A DNA stretch of 17,671 bases from UMGS973 sp045599945 (lineage in GTDB: Bacteria; Bacillota; Clostridia; Peptostreptococcales; Anaerovoracaceae): NCBI GenBank assembly GCA_045599945.1, contig JAZRWY010000102.1, positions 1 through 17,671 on the forward strand. Reading direction: 5' to 3'. The notes beneath the pieces were generated by a model, which saw only the letters and a program-made list of their open reading frames with translations, did not search any database and was not told where the DNA came from. Position 1 is the first letter of the stretch; each line of letters opens with the position of its first letter. Both the position numbers and the translations under genes were made by a program. Positions 1 to 7,903 of this stretch are shown piece after piece.

Positions 1-1039
1 CTGCTACAGCTGCAAGCTCATAAAGAGCATGGAGTGACTGGGTCTTCCCGAGCCTTCCATTCTTGCAGGAGATGAATACCGGCACATTGCCTTTCATGGC
101 AATGACATCAATCTCATTCAATACATCTCTCTCGCTGAATATGCCGTCCCAGTCTATGTGGATGCCTGCTTCGCAGTCATCGGATTCCTGTTTCATCTTT
201 TCTTTTGTATGCATTTCAAGAACGGCTCCTCCGTCCCACAGAAAATCTTTGATTGTCTGGCTTGGATACTGGATGGTACAGGATTCTCCGTCCAGCTTCA
301 TATCCCGGATCAGTCCCTTTTCCCTGCATTCTCTTGCAATCTTCCGGAACAGTCCGTCATCCAGTTTTTCACATTGCCGGATTTCCTTCTGCATTCTGCT
401 TCTTGATGTCCACCCGTCAATGCTGCCTTCCACAGGCGGTGAAAAACACCTCATGACTGCCGTGAAGTCATTCCATGCCTTCTGGTATTTTGTTGAGATA
501 TTCCAAAGCGTTTCTATCAGTTCCGGAGAAACATCTTCCTTCATGGCTTTATGCAGTTTCACATTAACCGCGCCGCCATGGAGCCGGATCATCCGCTCAA
601 TGGTCATTTTGACTGTCTGCTCCGGTACATTCTGCAGAATGGAGTCCGGTGAGAATTCTTTCATCTCATGGATCTGATCCTTCACCACATCATACACATG
701 GAGCGGCGCCTTGATTTCCGTTGCCAGAATCCCAAAGGCCGTCATGATAAAGCTTTCGCCCCCGGTCAGGTCAAAATAGAGATGATCGTCCTTTTTTCTT
801 TCTGCCTCAAGCACATTTCTCATCACCTTGATGCAGCTGTCCATGTCGTGATGGGAGACGGACTGAAAGATTACATTTTCGACCTTGCAGTCTTCCTTCA
901 GAAAACGGCTCAATGCCTTTCTCTGTTTCTGTATCTCCTCTTCAAACCCAAAAAATATGACCTTGTCCAGCCTGAAATGAATGCTGGTAATCACATTCTC
1001 CATGGGTTCCCTGCTTAAAAACTCTACATTGATGTTCAT
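1..1039 (-). CDS. CARF-domain nuclease, Card1/Can2 (DUF1887) family, 3' end cut by window edge
   Basis: Minus-strand frame open from an ATG at 1039 to the window edge, giving 346 residues without a stop. It is preceded by a strong AGGGAGG ribosome binding site and lies 12 nt after the transporter gene. The N-terminal half is a CARF Rossmann fold with the ligand-binding motif LTGGESFIMTA at residues 91-101. The C-terminal part matches the DUF1887 restriction-endonuclease-like domain: GGAVLE at 270-275, NEIDV at 308-312 and VFISCKNG at 321-328 form the PD-(D/E)xK-type core, with E309, D311 and K326 as likely catalytic residues. In this family cyclic oligoadenylate made by Cas10 of type III CRISPR systems binds the CARF dimer and switches on DNA/RNA cleavage. 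Card1 proteins are, from memory, about 370 residues, so only a short tail should be missing. The usual acidic residue of the (D/E)xK motif is Ser324 here, which may be a family variant. No cas gene or CRISPR array is visible. The family call is firm; the trigger is inferred. Confidence 0.85.
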   Translation of the reverse strand, partial: MNINVEFLSREPMENVITSIHFRLDKVIFFGFEEEIQKQRKALSRFLKEDCKVENVIFQSVSHHDMDSCIKVMRNVLEAERKKDDHLYFDLTGGESFIMTAFGILATEIKAPLHVYDVVKDQIHEMKEFSPDSILQNVPEQTVKMTIERMIRLHGGAVNVKLHKAMKEDVSPELIETLWNISTKYQKAWNDFTAVMRCFSPPVEGSIDGWTSRSRMQKEIRQCEKLDDGLFRKIARECREKGLIRDMKLDGESCTIQYPSQTIKDFLWDGGAVLEMHTKEKMKQESDDCEAGIHIDWDGIFSERDVLNEIDVIAMKGNVPVFISCKNGRLGKTQSLHALYELAAVA

Positions 1040-1051
1040 TTCTCTTCCTCC

Positions 1052-1975
1052 CTACAGCAGATGGAACATCGCTGCTCCAGCCAGCATTATGATTACTCCC
1101 AGAACTTCAATCGCCCTGACCGGTCTCTTTGCAGAGCGGAACATGCCGGTCTGATCGACAATGAGTCCGCCTGCCATAAGCCCTGTCAGCACAAGGATTA
1201 CTGCCATTCCTGTTCCAAGAATCTGTCCCGTTATTATGTTTCCGATGCAGTACCATGCACCGATGAGGCCTCCCATCCAGATCCATAGCGGCGTCTTTCC
1301 TTCCAGGCTGTCCGGTTTCTTTTTCCCCAGCACAATAAGAACTGCGCTAAGCACCGCCAGAATTGACAGTCCGACTGAAAAATTAATGATTGCTGCATAT
1401 ACTCTTGAGCCCACTACCAGGCCAAGCTGGCTGTTTACAGCCGTCTGGCATGCCATGCAGCAGCCTTCAAATACGCCAAAAGCCCTCCACAGCCATGCGT
1501 GCTGTGTATATGCATGACTGTCTTTTCCTTTGTTCTTTGAAAGGATTACAATGACTACGCCGCAGAATACAATGATGACTCCCAGGGCTCTGAGTATGGT
1601 CAGGTTCCTTGTTTCTGCGCCGAAGATTCCAAAAGTATCAATAAGCGTCCCCATGATAATCTGTCCAAGGGACGGCAGAATTACGGTCTGTATGCTTCCC
1701 AGCCTTGGCATGAGCAGGATGTTTCCTACAACAAACACTACGGCAAAAGCGCCTCCAAACAGCACCCATGCCGGGGCCGCTCCAATGTTTCCAAAGGGGA
1801 TGGCAAGGCTTCTCTCCATGATGAGAGCGGCTATGATCAGTGCGCAGATTCCAACAGCGAAATTAATCAGCGCGGCAAGAAACGGCGAACCTGCTTTCTT
1901 TCCAAGATTCGCATTGATGCTTGTCTGTATGGGCATTCCCATTCCTGCTGTAAGCGCGCATAGCGATGATATCAT
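1052..1975 (-). CDS. DMT-superfamily transporter, DUF606/YdcZ type, two-repeat form
   Basis: A hydrophobic membrane protein of 307 residues with about ten predicted helices, built from two homologous halves. The first half carries PIQTSINANLG near its start and the second ACQTAVNSQLG at about residues 172-182, each followed by a matching INF(A/S)VG segment. The halves are joined by a short hydrophilic linker with SKNKGKDSHAY. This duplicated layout is typical of DUF606 (YdcZ-like) members of the drug/metabolite transporter superfamily; the substrate cannot be told. The frame also opens with a TTG at 1990, but the ATG at 1975 is preferred because GGAGG (1984-1988) sits 8 nt upstream of it and would lie inside the longer product. 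An extended -10 promoter is just upstream. The CARF nuclease starts 12 nt downstream, so the two are probably co-transcribed. Confidence 0.85.
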   Translation of the reverse strand: MISSLCALTAGMGMPIQTSINANLGKKAGSPFLAALINFAVGICALIIAALIMERSLAIPFGNIGAAPAWVLFGGAFAVVFVVGNILLMPRLGSIQTVILPSLGQIIMGTLIDTFGIFGAETRNLTILRALGVIIVFCGVVIVILSKNKGKDSHAYTQHAWLWRAFGVFEGCCMACQTAVNSQLGLVVGSRVYAAIINFSVGLSILAVLSAVLIVLGKKKPDSLEGKTPLWIWMGGLIGAWYCIGNIITGQILGTGMAVILVLTGLMAGGLIVDQTGMFRSAKRPVRAIEVLGVIIMLAGAAMFHLL

Positions 1976-2003
1976 TCTCTCTTCCTCCAATCACCTATCT
2001 CCC

Positions 2004-2012
2004 ATTATACCA
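2004..2012 (-). promoter_or_regulatory. Extended -10 promoter of the transporter/CARF-nuclease operon
   Basis: On the minus strand TGGTATAAT is a perfect -10 hexamer with the TGn extension. It lies about 28 nt before the ATG at 1975 and directly downstream of the terminator of the preceding operon. The -35 region is poor, as expected for extended -10 promoters. The start point should fall near 1997, giving a leader of about 20 nt with the GGAGG site. Confidence 0.7.
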
Positions 2013-2033
2013 CAGCGGGGAAACTATGGAGCA

Positions 2034-2061
2034 GAAAAAAGAAGACAGGTGAAAACCTGCC
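2034..2061 (-). terminator. Rho-independent terminator of the NuoEF-like operon
   Basis: On the minus strand, about 20 nt after the stop of the fusion gene, GGCAGGT-TTTC-ACCTGTC forms a 7-bp stem (one G-U pair, 4-nt loop), followed by TTCTTTTTT. An upstream GACAGG (2064-2069) can compete for the same CCTGTC strand. The position between two operons supports termination. Confidence 0.8.
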
Positions 2062-2080
2062 CTCCTGTCATCTCTCTTCC

Positions 2081-5000
2081 TTATTTCGTTGCGCTTACCG
2101 GCTTTGGAAGTCTTTCATCAATCTCTTTCATAAGAGAATCGGTACATGCAAGTCTGTCACCGAACACATTTCCGTCCACAGGCTTTAGCACCTTAAACGG
2201 CGGTACGAGGACTCCGCCGGAAATGTCTTCAAGGACGGCCTCCCTGTATGCAGGGACGGTTTCTTCCATCTCCAGAGAGATATCTTCCGTACTATCCCAT
2301 GCACAGTCACATTCAAAGATTCCTGCAATCTCTGCTGCAATCTCCCAGTTTGAAAGGTGGATGCCCTCATCGATTGCTGCAAGTACCAGCTGAAGTCTTC
2401 TCTCTGTATTCGTATATGTTCCGTCCGCGGATGCAAATCCTGTGCCCGGAAGAACCACATCTGCATGTGATGCAAGTTCTGTCATGTGTGTATCACATAC
2501 TGCCAGGAAATCCAGTGCCTCATCATCCACTTCGAAGTCTTCTCCGAATACCAAGAGCGCCTTCACATCTTCCAGCACTTCTGCACCATCGGTGATTCCA
2601 AGATCTGCAAGGCCCTGAGAGTTGTTCTTTGGCTTCACCTGAAGGATTCCGTCTCTAGGAGATCCTATATGGCCGGAAAGAACTGCAAGGTCTGCCAGAA
2701 GCGTCGCTGCATCAACAGAGACTGCATTCTGTCCAAAGACGATCATTGCCTTCTTTGCATTCATGTACATGTCTGCAATCTGCTGCGCGGTTTCGCTGAC
2801 CTTGACATCCTCAAGAGAAGCGCGGAATTCTTCGATTCCTTCTGCCCTCTTTCCCGAATCAGTCATGGCCTTTGCAATCTCCTTCAGCATTCCAAGATCT
2901 TCCGATTCCACATTCATGATGCAGCCTGCAATATCCAGTTTTTCTTCCGGCGGATTTACGATGATGACCCTGACGCCGTTCTTTGCCGCCTGATTGAGCT
3001 TGATGCGTATGAGCGGGCTGTCTGCAGCGCTGAATCCTGCCACCAGAATGAAATCTGTTGAAAGAAGCTCATCAATTGTATTCGGTGATGCGCTCAGTCC
3101 AAGAACTTTCTCCAGTCCGCTTCTGCGGCTGTTTGCGCAGAAGATCTTCGCTCCCATCGCTTCAGCCATGCATCGGATGGCATAGGCTTCCTCATTTGTA
3201 TATCTGTCAGAAACCGCTACTGCAACTTGTTCCGGTCCATACTTTGCTGCTGCTGACTGCATTTTCTTGGCTACAAGGGTGAGCGCTTCATGATCGTCCG
3301 CCTCACGGAAGGAATCTCCATTCCAGATCAGCGGCATGTCCAGTTTCTCGTCGAGAAGCGCCGTATCGAAGCCCCATTTTCCTCTGCCGCACAGAAGCCC
3401 TGCATTTACTGCGCCGTCCTTATCCGGCACTGCTTTTATTAGCATATCTCCGCAGGATTCCAGCTTCAGGGAGCATCCTGCACCGCAGAAGGAGCAAGTG
3501 GTATCTGTCTCAACTGTTTCAAGAGGAACTTCCTTCACCATGGATGTTCTTTCCTGAAGAGCGCCTGTTGGGCAAACGCTGACGCACTGGCCGCAGGAAA
3601 TGCAGCCGGATTCTGCCAGCGGTTTCTCAAGATTCGGCATTACCACAGTATCAAAGCCTCTGTTTACAAGGCCTAAAGCGCCAACGCCCATTACTTCATC
3701 GCAGACTCTTACACAAAGGCCGCAAAGAATGCACTTGTTCGGATCTCTTACGATAAACGGATGGTCATCCTCATATTCTACCGTATTCTTGTCTCCGGCA
3801 AATCTTGAAGGTTCTACTCCATATTCATTTGCAAGGCTGATGAGCCTGCACTCGAAATAGTCATGGCAGCCGCATTCCAGGCAGCGGTTTGCTTCTTTTT
3901 CTGCATCCTCTGCAGAATAGCCTTCCGGAATGACTTCTGAGAAGTTGTCCTTTCTTTCCTCTGCTGAAAGCTGCGGCATGTCCGGCCGGCACATTCTTTC
4001 CCGGTCTTCAAAGGTCTTTTCATCGATGTCATCTCTCTCTACAAAGAAAGGCGCTTCATATCCGACGATTTCTCCGTTCAGATATGCATCAATGATTTCG
4101 CTTACCTTGCCTGCATCCGCAATTGCTTCCACTGCAATGGATATCTTGTCGTTACCACAGTCTCCGCCTGCAAATACTCCCGGAATGGAAGTCATGAAAG
4201 TATTGCTGTCATATTTGATGCCGCCTTTTCTTGTCTTATCGCAGCCGAACATGCTGGCATCCACTGCCTGGCCGATGGCAAGGATTACTGTATCCAGCTC
4301 TATGGTCTCTGTCTTTCCTTCAACAGGTACCGGACGTCTTCTGCCGGAAGCATCCGGTTCTCCAAGTTCCATGCACTGCAATATTACTTCTCTGACATGG
4401 CCGTTTTCGTCTTTAACGATTTCAAGAGGATTTGTAAGGTTCTTAAAGATTACACCTTCTTCTTCCGCCTCGTCTATTTCAACTCTGTCTGCAGGCATTT
4501 CATCCTTCGTTCTCCTGTATATGTTATATACCTCGTCCGCACCAAGTCTTACTGCTGTTCTGCATGCATCCATTGCTGTATTTCCGCCGCCTACAATGGC
4601 AACCTTTTTTCCAAGACTGATGGGTTCATTTCTCACAACCTTTCTCAGAAAATCTATGCCGCCGATTACGCCTTCTGCATCTTCGCCCGGACAGCCGACA
4701 CCTGTGGAGATCCATGCTCCGATTCCAAGAAGAACCGCATCATGCTCCTTTCTGATGGTCTCAAAAGGAATGTCCACGCCTACCTTGGTATTCGTAACTA
4801 TTTCAACGCCCATCATTTCAATGGTCAGGATTTCCTCATCAAGGACTGCTTTTGGAAGCCTGTATTCCGGAATTCCATATCTTAACATGCCACCTGCCTT
4901 TGGCATTGATTCAAAGATTGTTACCGCATGGCCCTTCTGTCTAAGGAAATATGCAGCCGAAAGACCCATTGGACCGCCGCCGATGATGGCAACGCTCTTT

Positions 5001-5578
5001 CCTGTATCTTCTTTCATTTCAGGAATGAAAGGCGCTCCCTCTTCAAGGTCCTGGTCTGCTGCAAACCGCTTGAGCCACTGGATGGAGACTGGCTCGTCTA
5101 CGAGGCCTCTTCTGCATTCCGTTTCACAAGGATGCGGGCATACTCTTCCTAAAGATGCCGGAAGAGGCAGTTTATCCTTGATGAGACGGATTGCTTCTTC
5201 ATATTCTCCATTTGCGATGAGACCTACATAGCCCTGACAGTCTGTTCCGGCAGGACAGGCAAGAACGCATGGCGGTCTGCAGTCTCCCGTATGATTGGAA
5301 ATGAGAAGCTCCAGATTCATCTTTCTGGACGCAATGACCCTTTCTGTATCTGTTCTGATTACCATTCCCGGCGCAATCTGTGTGGCACATGCCTTGACGA
5401 GCTTCGGGTTTCCTTCTACCTCGCACATGCAGATTCCGCAGGAACCGTAGATTTCTGTTCTTTCATCGTAGCAGAGGGTTGGAATGAAAATGCCGTGATC
5501 TCTTGCAGTCTCAAGAATTGTCTGCCCGGGAATTCCGGTTACTTCTCTGCCGTTAATATTCAGTCTGTATTTTTCCAT
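2081..5578 (-). CDS. NuoG-N-terminal / GltD-like / ferredoxin / degenerate MopB fusion oxidoreductase subunit
   Basis: A 1165-residue multidomain electron-transfer protein. Residues 1-75 are a complex-I-type [2Fe-2S] domain (C36, C47, C50, C64). Residues 90-190 hold a His/Cys cluster region with H96, C100, C104, C108, C114 and the GltD-type C147/C151/C155. Residues 193-500 are a GltD-like flavoprotein: FAD-binding GGGPMG at 200-205, the (N)ADP-binding GGGNTAMD at 330-337 with YRR at 354-356, typical of NADPH users, and VFAGGD at 468-473. Two [4Fe-4S] ferredoxin motifs follow (C616/619/622/626 and C659/662/665/669). The rest is a molybdopterin-oxidoreductase fold with a [4Fe-4S] motif C695/C698/C702/C730. 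The segment that carries Cys/Sec-His in formate dehydrogenases reads CANSRR (814-819), and the usual C-terminal cofactor-binding domain appears missing, so Mo catalysis is unlikely. It starts 15 nt after the NuoF-like gene with a GGAGG site. Likely role: the NADPH/ferredoxin-side subunit of a NuoEF-type bifurcating complex (inferred). Confidence 0.8.
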   Translation of the reverse strand: MEKYRLNINGREVTGIPGQTILETARDHGIFIPTLCYDERTEIYGSCGICMCEVEGNPKLVKACATQIAPGMVIRTDTERVIASRKMNLELLISNHTGDCRPPCVLACPAGTDCQGYVGLIANGEYEEAIRLIKDKLPLPASLGRVCPHPCETECRRGLVDEPVSIQWLKRFAADQDLEEGAPFIPEMKEDTGKSVAIIGGGPMGLSAAYFLRQKGHAVTIFESMPKAGGMLRYGIPEYRLPKAVLDEEILTIEMMGVEIVTNTKVGVDIPFETIRKEHDAVLLGIGAWISTGVGCPGEDAEGVIGGIDFLRKVVRNEPISLGKKVAIVGGGNTAMDACRTAVRLGADEVYNIYRRTKDEMPADRVEIDEAEEEGVIFKNLTNPLEIVKDENGHVREVILQCMELGEPDASGRRRPVPVEGKTETIELDTVILAIGQAVDASMFGCDKTRKGGIKYDSNTFMTSIPGVFAGGDCGNDKISIAVEAIADAGKVSEIIDAYLNGEIVGYEAPFFVERDDIDEKTFEDRERMCRPDMPQLSAEERKDNFSEVIPEGYSAEDAEKEANRCLECGCHDYFECRLISLANEYGVEPSRFAGDKNTVEYEDDHPFIVRDPNKCILCGLCVRVCDEVMGVGALGLVNRGFDTVVMPNLEKPLAESGCISCGQCVSVCPTGALQERTSMVKEVPLETVETDTTCSFCGAGCSLKLESCGDMLIKAVPDKDGAVNAGLLCGRGKWGFDTALLDEKLDMPLIWNGDSFREADDHEALTLVAKKMQSAAAKYGPEQVAVAVSDRYTNEEAYAIRCMAEAMGAKIFCANSRRSGLEKVLGLSASPNTIDELLSTDFILVAGFSAADSPLIRIKLNQAAKNGVRVIIVNPPEEKLDIAGCIMNVESEDLGMLKEIAKAMTDSGKRAEGIEEFRASLEDVKVSETAQQIADMYMNAKKAMIVFGQNAVSVDAATLLADLAVLSGHIGSPRDGILQVKPKNNSQGLADLGITDGAEVLEDVKALLVFGEDFEVDDEALDFLAVCDTHMTELASHADVVLPGTGFASADGTYTNTERRLQLVLAAIDEGIHLSNWEIAAEIAGIFECDCAWDSTEDISLEMEETVPAYREAVLEDISGGVLVPPFKVLKPVDGNVFGDRLACTDSLMKEIDERLPKPVSATK

Positions 5579-5593
5579 TGGATCCCTCCTCTC

Positions 5594-7342
5594 CTATGCC
5601 TTTGTTATTGCACCAAACTTGCAGTGATCCATGCATTTTCCGCACTTGATGCATTTATCGTGGTCAATGACATGCTTTTCTTTTACTGCACCTGTAATGG
5701 CATCTACCGGACAGTTCTTTGAACATAACGTGCAGCCTCTGCAGTCATCTGTGATGTCATAGCGGATCAGCGCCTTGCAGGATCCTGCCGTACATTTCTT
5801 GTGATAGATATGGTCCTCATATTCATTTCTGAAATAGCGGATTGTTGTAAGCACCGGATTTGGAGCGGTCTGTCCAAGGCCGCAGAGTGAGCCTTCCTTA
5901 ATCTTGTTTCCAAGCTCTTCAAGAAGCTCAATGTCTCCGTCTTTTCCTTCTCCTTCTGTAATTCTCTCAAGAATCTCCAGCATCCTCTTCGTTCCGATTC
6001 TGCAATAGTTGCACTTTCCGCAGGACTCATCTCTTGTAAAATCAAGGAAGTATCTTGCCATGTCAACCATGCAGGTATCTTCATCCATGACAATCATTCC
6101 GCCTGAGCCTACGATGGACCCGGTCTTACTGATATCCTCATATGTAACAGGTGTATCTGCCAGACTTTCCGGAATGCATCCGCCGGACGGCCCTCCCATC
6201 TGTACAGCCTTGAACTGTCTGTCGTTCTTGATGCCGCCGCCGATGCCAAATATGACTTCCCGGATGGTCATTCCCATTGGAACTTCTGCAAGGCCACCCT
6301 TCTTGATCTTTCCAGCAAGAGCAAATACCTTTGTTCCCGGAGATTTTTCCGTACCAAAGGCCGCAAATGCTTTTCCGCCGTTATATATGATCCATGGAAC
6401 GTTTGCCAGCGTCTCAACGTTGTTGATATCTGTAGGCTTCTTCCAGAATCCTTTCTGCGCAGGGAACGGCGGCTTAAGTCTAGGCATTCCTCTTTCGCCT
6501 TCCAGAGAAGCGATGAGTGCAGTCTCTTCGCCGCATACAAATGCTCCTGCACCTGCCTTGATTCTGATGTCGAAATCAAAACCGCTGCCGAAGATATTCT
6601 TTCCAAGATATCCTCTTTCCCTTGCCTGCTCCATGGCAATCTCCAGTCTTCGGATTGCTAGCGGATATTCTGCACGGCAGTAGATGATGCCTTCTGCCGC
6701 TCCCATTGCATAGCCTCCTATGATCATGCCTTCCAGCAGTGAATGGGGATCGCCTTCCAGTACAGAACGGTCCATGAATGCACCCGGGTCTCCTTCATCG
6801 GCATTACATACCAGATACTTCGGATTGCCCTGATTTTCTCTTGCGGCATTCCATTTAAACCATGTCGGGAAGCCTGCGCCGCCTCTTCCTCTTAATCCTG
6901 AAATCTTAATCTCTTCTATGACGTCTTCCGGCTTCATCTCTGAAAGAACCTTTGCTGCTGCCTTATATCCGTCTACCGCAAGATATTCCTCCATATCCTC
7001 GGGGTTTATGATACCGCAGTTTCTCAGCACCACTCTCTGCTGTCTGCCGACAAACTGCTTGTCCTCTTCTGAAATGGAAAGCTCTTCTACAGGTTTTCCG
7101 CCTGCAAGATGTCCTTCCACAATCTGCTCTACAAGGTCCGGCTGAACTTTGACATATCTGGTCATTTCGCCGTCATCCTCATAGATATCTACGATGGGTT
7201 CCAGATAGCATGTCCCTACGCAGCCTGTTACCTGCACCGGGATCTCCATGCCCTTTGCTGCAATGAGTTCTTCGAACTTTGCCGCAGTCTTTCTGGCTCC
7301 AGTGGCAACACCACAGCTGCCCTGACCTACTACAACTTTCAT
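5594..7342 (-). CDS. nuoF: NuoF/HydB-like NADH-binding flavoprotein with C-terminal 2[4Fe-4S] ferredoxin domain
   Basis: 582 residues closely resembling the beta subunit (HydB) of electron-bifurcating [FeFe] hydrogenases and NuoF of complex I. Domains in order: a thioredoxin-like [2Fe-2S] domain (C10, C41, C45); the FMN/NADH-binding core with GRGGAGFP at 152-159 and NADEGDPGAFMDR at 180-192; an SLBB region; a [4Fe-4S] site at C441/C444/C447/C487; and an added ferredoxin domain with two clusters (C534/537/540/544 and C564/567/570/574). The last domain marks HydB-like proteins rather than respiratory NuoF. It should oxidise or reduce NAD(H) at FMN and pass electrons along the cluster chain in the cytoplasm. 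A fourth Cys expected five residues before C10 is Val5. The gene starts 11 nt after the NuoE-like gene behind GGAGG. The nuoF symbol is used for the family; there is no sign of proton-pumping complex I partners here. Confidence 0.9.
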   Translation of the reverse strand: MKVVVGQGSCGVATGARKTAAKFEELIAAKGMEIPVQVTGCVGTCYLEPIVDIYEDDGEMTRYVKVQPDLVEQIVEGHLAGGKPVEELSISEEDKQFVGRQQRVVLRNCGIINPEDMEEYLAVDGYKAAAKVLSEMKPEDVIEEIKISGLRGRGGAGFPTWFKWNAARENQGNPKYLVCNADEGDPGAFMDRSVLEGDPHSLLEGMIIGGYAMGAAEGIIYCRAEYPLAIRRLEIAMEQARERGYLGKNIFGSGFDFDIRIKAGAGAFVCGEETALIASLEGERGMPRLKPPFPAQKGFWKKPTDINNVETLANVPWIIYNGGKAFAAFGTEKSPGTKVFALAGKIKKGGLAEVPMGMTIREVIFGIGGGIKNDRQFKAVQMGGPSGGCIPESLADTPVTYEDISKTGSIVGSGGMIVMDEDTCMVDMARYFLDFTRDESCGKCNYCRIGTKRMLEILERITEGEGKDGDIELLEELGNKIKEGSLCGLGQTAPNPVLTTIRYFRNEYEDHIYHKKCTAGSCKALIRYDITDDCRGCTLCSKNCPVDAITGAVKEKHVIDHDKCIKCGKCMDHCKFGAITKA

Positions 7343-7353
7343 GATGCTACCTC

Positions 7354-7866
7354 CTATCCTCTTTCTCTGATTTCATCCAGAATGTCCTTCACCTTATCCT
7401 TTGTCAGGTTGCCATATGTCTCATCCTCCTCGGCACTGCGCACCATCATTACAGGAGCAAGAGAGCAGCATCCCAGACATGCCACATTGTTCAATGTGAA
7501 CAGTCCGTCTTCTGTTGTCTCTCCGTCCCTGATGGAAAGGTGTTCTGTTATTGCTTCTTCAATCTGATCCGCACCATTTACATGACATGCTGTACCTTTG
7601 CAGAGCATGATCAGATATCTGCCGATCGGCTGAAGTCTAAACTGGGCATAAAATGTTGCTACCCCGTAAATCTTGGCCGGCCGGATTCCGGTACATTCCG
7701 AAATGTAGTTGATGGCATCCACGGACAGATATCCGTAGATTTCCTGTGTCTTCTGCAGAATGGTTATCAGACTGCCTGGTTCTTTTGCATACTGCTTCAG
7801 AACAGGAGCAAGTTCGGCGAACTGTGCTGCTCTATTCTCTTTGCAGCTGCATGCTTTTTCACTCAT
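7354..7866 (-). CDS. nuoE: NuoE/HydC-like [2Fe-2S] subunit
   Basis: 170 residues of the 24-kDa complex I subunit family (NuoE, HydC). An N-terminal helical domain contains IYGYLSVDAI (43-52) and GVATFYAQF (68-76), followed by a thioredoxin-like [2Fe-2S] domain whose four ligands are C89, C94, C130 and C134 in the family spacing. It relays electrons to the partner NuoF-like flavoprotein and is the first gene of the three-gene operon. A TTG in frame two codons upstream (7872) is rejected: AGGAGG at 7875-7880 lies 8 nt before the ATG at 7866. Two extra Cys at positions 6 and 8 (CSC) near the N-terminus are unexplained. Family membership is certain; the physiological reaction depends on the fusion subunit. 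Confidence 0.92.
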   Translation of the reverse strand: MSEKACSCKENRAAQFAELAPVLKQYAKEPGSLITILQKTQEIYGYLSVDAINYISECTGIRPAKIYGVATFYAQFRLQPIGRYLIMLCKGTACHVNGADQIEEAITEHLSIRDGETTEDGLFTLNNVACLGCCSLAPVMMVRSAEEDETYGNLTKDKVKDILDEIRERG

Positions 7867-7903
7867 CTGCAATTCCTCCTTGTAATCTCCTTGCTGTCAT
7901 TTT

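Noticed and set aside
1530..2393. 287-codon plus-strand frame over the transporter start
   Set aside because: It spans a promoter and terminator of the opposite strand and mirrors real minus-strand genes.
3930..5231. 433-codon plus-strand open frame opposite the fusion oxidoreductase gene
   Set aside because: It is the antisense shadow of a gene with clear FAD and Fe-S motifs; its Ser/Pro/Phe-rich translation has no domain and no ribosome binding site was seen.
2081..5578. Annotation of the fusion gene as a formate dehydrogenase
   Set aside because: The Mo/W-ligand segment is not conserved and the C-terminal cofactor domain is absent, so catalysis on formate is not supported.
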